Assembly (NCBI RefSeq): GCF_011064845.1
Contig: NZ_CP049015.1
Location: forward strand, 2,542,001 to 2,606,000
Direction: 5' to 3'
Length of the DNA stretch: 64,000 nt
DNA from: Citrobacter freundii ATCC 8090 = MTCC 1658 = NBRC 12681
GTDB lineage: Bacteria > Pseudomonadota > Gammaproteobacteria > Enterobacterales > Enterobacteriaceae
Within the stretch, counting starts at the first letter, position 1. Each line of letters opens with the position of its first letter. The notes below the pieces were generated by a model that was not told the origin of the DNA, made no database searches, and worked only from the letters and a program-made list of their open reading frames with translations. The translations under genes and the position numbers were made by a program. Below, piece by piece: positions 59,278-64,000 of this stretch.

Positions 59278-60181
59278 AGAATGCGTAGTTCACGCCTATG
59301 CCAGCATAATGGAACCTGTCGCTTTCACCTTCGTCATGATCTTCCCATTCATAAGCATACTCCAGAGACATTGATAAACCGTTCTGGAAATCATACGCAT
59401 ACAATAAACCGAGGCGATTGAAATCATGGCCTTCGCGTTCAGGATCATCCTGCCAGTCCCAGTTTGACCAGCGATCAAGCCCGATACGGGTATACGGCGT
59501 CAGGGTTGTATTGCCGAAGGACAGAGGCAGATAAGCACGAATTTCCTGGGTTGAGAACTCACCATTATTACGCGAATCTGCCAGATTAAAGCCGCGTTCA
59601 AGGTAATAGTTGACCGTTAACCCTATTGTTTCGTTAAACGTATAATTCAACCCGCTCTCACTTTCGACGCGGCTATCAGAGTAGCCGGTGGTGCTCAAAT
59701 CATTAACGAATTGATACATCGCAAACCAGCCGCTAAAGCGCAGGTCATCAGTAAGTTTAACATCCCAATCTGGCTGCACTTTCCAGCGCTGCATATTAGC
59801 TGTATCTTTTCCGGGTTCATTGACATAGTGATAACCGTAATTACGAAAGCCACCGGTCAGACCGAAATTAACATTCTCGCTTTCAAGGAATTGATAGCGG
59901 ACTTCCAGTTCAGGGCGGTCAAACCACGTACCGCGCTTACCCTCGCTGTAATCAACCGGTCCTTCCTGGTAATAGGCCAGCGATATTTTCCACGGCCCAT
60001 TGGACGCATTAAAATAGATGGACGGTTCAGCCAGTCCATCCATATCTTCGCCCTGACCTTCAACGTTTTCTATTTCGTACATAGCACCGATATTAAAGTG
60101 CCAGTCATTCTTTTCAGCAGCCTGCGCGCAGGCCATTCCCGCGCTCATAATCAGCGCAGTCGCGGACAGTAGGGTTTTCAT
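59276..60181 (-). CDS. ompG: OmpG, monomeric outer-membrane porin for oligosaccharides
   Basis: 301 aa with a 21-residue signal peptide (MSAGMACAQA end). A 14-strand monomeric beta-barrel porin with wide, non-specific pore. Matches E. coli OmpG along the whole length (NDWHFNIGAMYEIENVEG, GTWFDRPELEVRYQFLE, C-terminal aromatic A-F). It is the last gene of the ycjTUV-ompG group here and presumably supplies the sugar substrate. Confidence 0.96.
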   Translation of the reverse strand: MKTLLSATALIMSAGMACAQAAEKNDWHFNIGAMYEIENVEGQGEDMDGLAEPSIYFNASNGPWKISLAYYQEGPVDYSEGKRGTWFDRPELEVRYQFLESENVNFGLTGGFRNYGYHYVNEPGKDTANMQRWKVQPDWDVKLTDDLRFSGWFAMYQFVNDLSTTGYSDSRVESESGLNYTFNETIGLTVNYYLERGFNLADSRNNGEFSTQEIRAYLPLSFGNTTLTPYTRIGLDRWSNWDWQDDPEREGHDFNRLGLLYAYDFQNGLSMSLEYAYEWEDHDEGESDRFHYAGIGVNYAF

Positions 60182-60224
60182 TATTATTCCTTGTTAAAAT
60201 ACTCGCAAAAATGCCCCAAGGCGC

Positions 60225-60242
60225 GGGGGATTATTATCCCCC
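60225..60242 (-). repeat. GC-rich hairpin between ycjV and ompG
   Basis: GGGGGAT-TATT-ATCCCCC, 7-bp arms of a perfect stem, 43 bp upstream of the ompG start, in the 67-bp gap. Lacks a T-run on the minus strand. Likely an RNA processing/stabilising or partial attenuation element that lets ompG be expressed differently from ycjV. Confidence 0.6.
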
Positions 60243-60248
60243 GGAATT

Positions 60249-61331
60249 TTATTGAATAGCCACTTCAGTTTCAGTATCAAAGAAATGGCATTTCGCCATA
60301 TCAAAATGAATAGTGATGTTTTCTCCTGCGTGATAATCATTCACTGCCCCAGCACGGACCACTAACTCATGCCCCCCAACAATGGTATAAAGCATAAATT
60401 CAGCGCCAGTTAATTCTGCAACGCTAATTTTTGCCGGTACACTATTTTCATTATTAAGCTGCGGAAGTATATCTTCAGGGCGAATTCCCAGCGTGACCGC
60501 CTGATGTTCATAACCCTGTGCTTTTAATTGTGCTAATTTATTCTCTGGAATCGTTAATTTTAGTGTTTCAGTAACAAACTTATCACCGTCAATCGCGCCA
60601 CGAATAAAGTTCATGGCCGGTGAGCCAATAAATCCTGCGACAAACATATTTGCTGGGTGGTTATAAACTGTTTTCGGCGCACCAACCTGCTGAACAATAC
60701 CATCCTTCATAATCACAATACGCGTCGCCATCGTCATGGCTTCTGTTTGATCGTGGGTAACATATATCATGGTGGTATTGAGTTTCTGATGCAGCTTGCT
60801 GATTTCTGCCCGCATCTGTACGCGAAGTTTGGCATCGAGATTCGATAAGGGTTCATCCATCAGGAAGACCCCTGCCTCACGAACAATCGCACGCCCCAGT
60901 GCCACACGTTGACGCTGACCACCGGATAACGCACCCGGTTTACGTTGCAGATAATCGCGCAGGCCAAGGATTTGCGCCGCCCAGTTGACACGTTCCTCAA
61001 TCACGACAGGGGCAATTTTCTGCATTTTCAGGCCAAACGCCATGTTGTCATAGACTGTCATGTGCGGGTACAACGCGTAGTTCTGAAAGACCATCGCAAT
61101 GTTGCGCGATTTCGCCGGCACATCGTTCATCCGTTTACCGTCAATCAGCAGATCGCCACCGCTGATCTCCTCCAGACCGGCGATCATGCGCAACGTCGTT
61201 GACTTCCCACAGCCTGAAGGGCCAACAAAAACAATAAACTCTTTGTCTTCAATTTCCAGATTGAAGTCTTTAACGACGTGTACCTGGTTGTCGTAAATTT
61301 TTTGAATGTGTTGCAACGAAAGCTGTGCCAT
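60249..61331 (-). CDS. ycjV: YcjV, sugar ABC-importer ATPase (MalK/UgpC/MsmX type)
   Basis: 360 aa. Walker A GPSGCGKSTT, signature LSGGQRQRVALGR, Walker B VFLMDEPLSNLDAKL, H-loop YVTHDQTEA, and a C-terminal MalK-type TOBE regulatory domain. Energises the ycjNOP-type glucoside importer. In E. coli K-12 ycjV is a disrupted gene, while this copy is full length. Start 11 bp after the ycjU stop. Confidence 0.95.
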   Translation of the reverse strand: MAQLSLQHIQKIYDNQVHVVKDFNLEIEDKEFIVFVGPSGCGKSTTLRMIAGLEEISGGDLLIDGKRMNDVPAKSRNIAMVFQNYALYPHMTVYDNMAFGLKMQKIAPVVIEERVNWAAQILGLRDYLQRKPGALSGGQRQRVALGRAIVREAGVFLMDEPLSNLDAKLRVQMRAEISKLHQKLNTTMIYVTHDQTEAMTMATRIVIMKDGIVQQVGAPKTVYNHPANMFVAGFIGSPAMNFIRGAIDGDKFVTETLKLTIPENKLAQLKAQGYEHQAVTLGIRPEDILPQLNNENSVPAKISVAELTGAEFMLYTIVGGHELVVRAGAVNDYHAGENITIHFDMAKCHFFDTETEVAIQ

Positions 61332-61341
61332 GTTGAATCCT

Positions 61342-62010
61342 TTACTTGTCGTGTTGCCAGAGAGCCGATAAGCACGGCCACGTCAGAAATTCGGTTGAAG
61401 GAAGTTGCAAGCTTGCTCCGTTCAGCCCCGTACCAATGCCAACAGAGAGCATGCCGCAGGCGTTGATCGCATCAATACCCGCCTGAGCATCTTCTATGCC
61501 AATGCACTGCTGCGGGTCAGCGCCAAGGCCCGCACAGGCTGCCAGAAAAATCTCCGGATCCGGTTTCGAGCGAGAAATTAGCGCGGCATCCGCACAGAAA
61601 TCAAAATAAGACTTAAGATCAAGCGCTTGTAAAATCGCAGGGGCATTGAGCGACACAGAGGCCAGCCCCACCGGAATCAGCTCTTCCCGCAACGTCATCA
61701 GCAACTCACGTATTCCCGGCAATACCGAGTTCACCGTCAACTGGCGCAAAGAATGGACATATAGTCTGTTTTTTCTCTCGGCCAATTGTGCGCAAACCTC
61801 AGGTGTAAACTCCCCCGTTTTCCCGCCATATTGCAAAATACGCTGTAGCGATTCGCCGCGACTAATCCCTTTCAGGCTGTCATTAAATGCCTCGTCAATC
61901 GCAATCCCTATTTCACCGGCTACCTGCCGCCAGGCGAGAAAATGCAGATGTGCAGTGTCGGTAATCACGCCATCTAAATCAAAAATGATGGCCTGTGGTT
62001 TGAGGATCAT
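61342..62010 (-). CDS. ycjU: YcjU, beta-phosphoglucomutase
   Basis: 222 aa HAD-superfamily beta-phosphoglucomutase. Nucleophile motif [10 protein letters not shown] (Asp9, Asp11), conserved SVSLNAP, KPDPEIF and [12 protein letters not shown]. Isomerises beta-glucose-1-phosphate, the product of YcjT, to glucose-6-phosphate. Start overlaps the ycjT stop by 4 bp (ATGA). Confidence 0.95.
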   Translation of the reverse strand: MILKPQAIIFDLDGVITDTAHLHFLAWRQVAGEIGIAIDEAFNDSLKGISRGESLQRILQYGGKTGEFTPEVCAQLAERKNRLYVHSLRQLTVNSVLPGIRELLMTLREELIPVGLASVSLNAPAILQALDLKSYFDFCADAALISRSKPDPEIFLAACAGLGADPQQCIGIEDAQAGIDAINACGMLSVGIGTGLNGASLQLPSTEFLTWPCLSALWQHDK

Positions 62011-64000
62011 TCATCACCCCTTTCTGTGGTAGCGGTCCCATAAATAGGCGAAATAATGGCGTCATTGCAGATAACTATCTCCCCCTGAAAAGAGATCTTT
62101 TCCCCTTTTACCCAAAGAGTAATCTGCTCGGCGCTGTTAATGCGGATTTCAGTTGCATTGATGGTTACCTGCAAATCGATACCCTGCCAGCGCAGTGGGA
62201 AAGACAGTGTTTGCCAATGTTCCGGTAATGCAGGGGCAAGATGTAACTCCCCATGGCGAACATTCACTCCGGCAAATCCCTGGATAGCGCCCAACCAGAT
62301 TGCGCCCGTTGCCGCCGCATGAATACCATCATCGCAGCTGTGCGGGTCATCCCCGAGATCGATTAGCGAACCTTCGCGCCAAAACCGATACCCCTGAGCC
62401 GAATCACCACAACGCGCAGCCACAATCCCGTGAATCGCCTTACTCAAAGAGGAGTCGTGAATCGTACGTGGCTCGTAATAACGCAGGTTAGCCAGACAGG
62501 TTTGCGGACTAAATTGCTCCGGCAACATGTAGGTCAGCATCACGACATCAGCCTGTTTGAGAATTTGCATCTCATTGACTTCTGCACGGGAGTAATCGAG
62601 CAAAATGGTCTGCTTGCCCGCTTTGGCTTTATACTGCGACAGATCGATAACCGGTTTGTTCAGGAAGGTATCATCCTGAGGAAGCACGCCATCGGGCTGC
62701 ACTTCCGGTCGCCAGAGATACTGTAAAAAATGCTCTGCGCGATGAATAAACGTGTCATCGCCACAGCCCAACCGACGGGCAAAACCCAGCGCCTGCTCTA
62801 CGTTGTACCAGGCCATGTAGTTGGTGAACGCATTGTTGTTCACATGCTCAGTGTATTCATCCGGGCCAATCACATCGTGGATCTCTAAACGATCGTTGAC
62901 CATGACAGCCCTGCTAATCCAGAACTTCGCCGTTTCCAGCAGCAGCGTCATGCCCTCTCGGGTCATGAAGTTTAGATCCCCTGTGACATGCCAGTAATTG
63001 ATTACCGCCCAGGCAACATCCGCCACGAGGTGATGTTCAGCCTGTGCGGAGGCCACTTTTTGCCGCAGCCCGGTACGGATGTTGATCGCCGCGAATTCAG
63101 GCGTTTCCTCATCACCGCTGCGAGCGCTTTCCCACGGGAACAGCGCGCCTTGCCAACCGTTACGGCGGGCTTTCTCACGCGCGCCCGGCAAATTATGCCA
63201 GCGGTAACGCAATAGACCTCTCGCGGTTTTCGGTTCGGTAAACAAGTGAAACGGTAACAAAAAGACCTCAGTATCCCAGAAGATGTGGCCTTTATACCCT
63301 TCACCCGTCAGACCTTTGGCCGCAATACTGCTGCGCTCATCATGGTCTGGGGTCATCACACGCAGATGATAGAGGGCATAGTCCAGCGCGCGCTGATCGC
63401 TAATATCAGAACTGGTAACCTGAACGCGACGAGTTTGCCACCAGGCATGCCAGTTGGTGCTCGACTCAGCCAACAGAGCGTCATATCCCTGTTGCGAGCA
63501 TGCTTCAATATTACGCAGCGACTGGCGTCCCCAGGTCTCAAGCGACAGGTTGCGTTCGCTCGTCCAGTCAACCCAACTCATTTTCGTCAGCGTGACGCGC
63601 TGCCCGGCTTGCGCCTGCACGGTGTTGTGTTGTAACAACCGACGTTCTTTCGCGGTGAAGCAGCGCTGCGCTGCGCCGTCGACGTCACAATATGAGGTGA
63701 TCGCGATATCGTTGCGATTGTCCTGGGTTGTGTAAATGCCCTGCAGAAGATGCTGACCAAAGACTCTAATCTGTGTTTCATCCAGATGCTGACGGCCATG
63801 ATTGGTGATCGTGGCATCAATACCGGTTGAGATACCAATGCTGGCATCGGCATCCAGTGGCGTTACGACCACTTCCATAGCAAACAGCGGCAGCTTCTGT
63901 GCCGAGACAAACCGCCGACTCTCAATAGCAAAACGCGCCCCGCCAGGTGCATGCCAGATAAACGCACGGCGCAATTCCCCGCTGGCAAAATCCAGTTCGC
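62007..64000 (-). CDS. ycjT: YcjT, kojibiose phosphorylase (GH65), N-terminus off the window
   Basis: Last ~664 codons of a GH65 disaccharide phosphorylase (E. coli YcjT 755 aa). Contains the (alpha/alpha)6 barrel with the acid catalyst region [20 protein letters not shown] and the phosphate-binding region [10 protein letters not shown]. The frame is open to base 64000 with no start codon of its own; ...[13 protein letters not shown] reads into the edge. Biochemistry of the E. coli enzyme indicates phosphorolysis of kojibiose to beta-glucose-1-phosphate and glucose. Confidence 0.95.
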   Translation of the reverse strand, partial: ELDFASGELRRAFIWHAPGGARFAIESRRFVSAQKLPLFAMEVVVTPLDADASIGISTGIDATITNHGRQHLDETQIRVFGQHLLQGIYTTQDNRNDIAITSYCDVDGAAQRCFTAKERRLLQHNTVQAQAGQRVTLTKMSWVDWTSERNLSLETWGRQSLRNIEACSQQGYDALLAESSTNWHAWWQTRRVQVTSSDISDQRALDYALYHLRVMTPDHDERSSIAAKGLTGEGYKGHIFWDTEVFLLPFHLFTEPKTARGLLRYRWHNLPGAREKARRNGWQGALFPWESARSGDEETPEFAAINIRTGLRQKVASAQAEHHLVADVAWAVINYWHVTGDLNFMTREGMTLLLETAKFWISRAVMVNDRLEIHDVIGPDEYTEHVNNNAFTNYMAWYNVEQALGFARRLGCGDDTFIHRAEHFLQYLWRPEVQPDGVLPQDDTFLNKPVIDLSQYKAKAGKQTILLDYSRAEVNEMQILKQADVVMLTYMLPEQFSPQTCLANLRYYEPRTIHDSSLSKAIHGIVAARCGDSAQGYRFWREGSLIDLGDDPHSCDDGIHAAATGAIWLGAIQGFAGVNVRHGELHLAPALPEHWQTLSFPLRWQGIDLQVTINATEIRINSAEQITLWVKGEKISFQGEIVICNDAIISPIYGTATTERGDE

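Overview
The window is a chromosomal segment of an enteric gamma-proteobacterium (Enterobacteriaceae). Almost every gene has a close counterpart, in nearly the same order, in the E. coli K-12 31-34 min region. Intact gapC, the small chemoreceptor next to zntB and the mix of E. coli-like and Salmonella-like content make Citrobacter or a close relative the best guess. Species cannot be fixed from sequence reading alone.

Layout. 1-3482: end of the formate dehydrogenase N operon (fdnG'-fdnH-fdnI). 3605-9554: an SOS mutagenesis locus, umuDC, read on the minus strand and split by about 4.3 kb. The inserted block carries a decayed IS3-family element, a second AT-richer umuC, a second umuD cut at codon 28, and an apparently intact IS911-like element. 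9727-19769: cybB, gapC, an alpha/beta hydrolase, aldA, ydcF, hrpA, azoR. 19813-25853: ydbH-ynbE-ydbL, ldhA, hslJ, ydbJ and several very small genes. 25980-33004: nifJ (PFOR), the sRNA micC, porin ompN, a KTSC gene, uspF, ttcA. 33098-41592: dbpA, a Pro-rich microprotein, the sRNA fnrS, zntB, a chemoreceptor lacking a periplasmic domain, an MHYT-GGDEF-EAL protein, dgcM, smrA. 41818-45967: ogt, fnr, uspE, ynaJ, ynaI. 46004-49217: an accessory block (alcohol dehydrogenase remnant, VOC protein, DeoR-type regulator, frameshifted Rof-like gene, thioredoxin-like protein divergent from a Cys-rich MarR regulator). 49255-57544: mppA, mpaA, ycjG, tpx, tyrR, ycjF, ycjX. 57687-64000: pspE divergent from ycjW, then ompG-ycjV-ycjU-ycjT', a kojibiose/glucoside utilisation cluster that runs off the right edge.

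Common themes. Anaerobic and redox physiology is concentrated here: Fdn, LdhA, PFOR, FNR and its sRNA FnrS, Tpx, AzoR. Murein-peptide recycling is another (MppA, MpaA, YcjG), as are envelope functions (YdbH/YnbE/YdbL, OmpN, OmpG, MscS-type YnaI, ZntB) and c-di-GMP signalling (two GGDEF proteins beside a chemoreceptor).

The least ordinary parts are (i) the nested umuDC locus, where an IS end falls three codons past the UmuD self-cleavage site, (ii) the thioredoxin-like/MarR divergent pair with two copies of the same palindrome, next to a Rof-like antiterminator gene broken at an A7 tract, and (iii) several small ORFs with strong ribosome binding sites. Family assignments rest on remembered family sequences and motifs; no database search was run.
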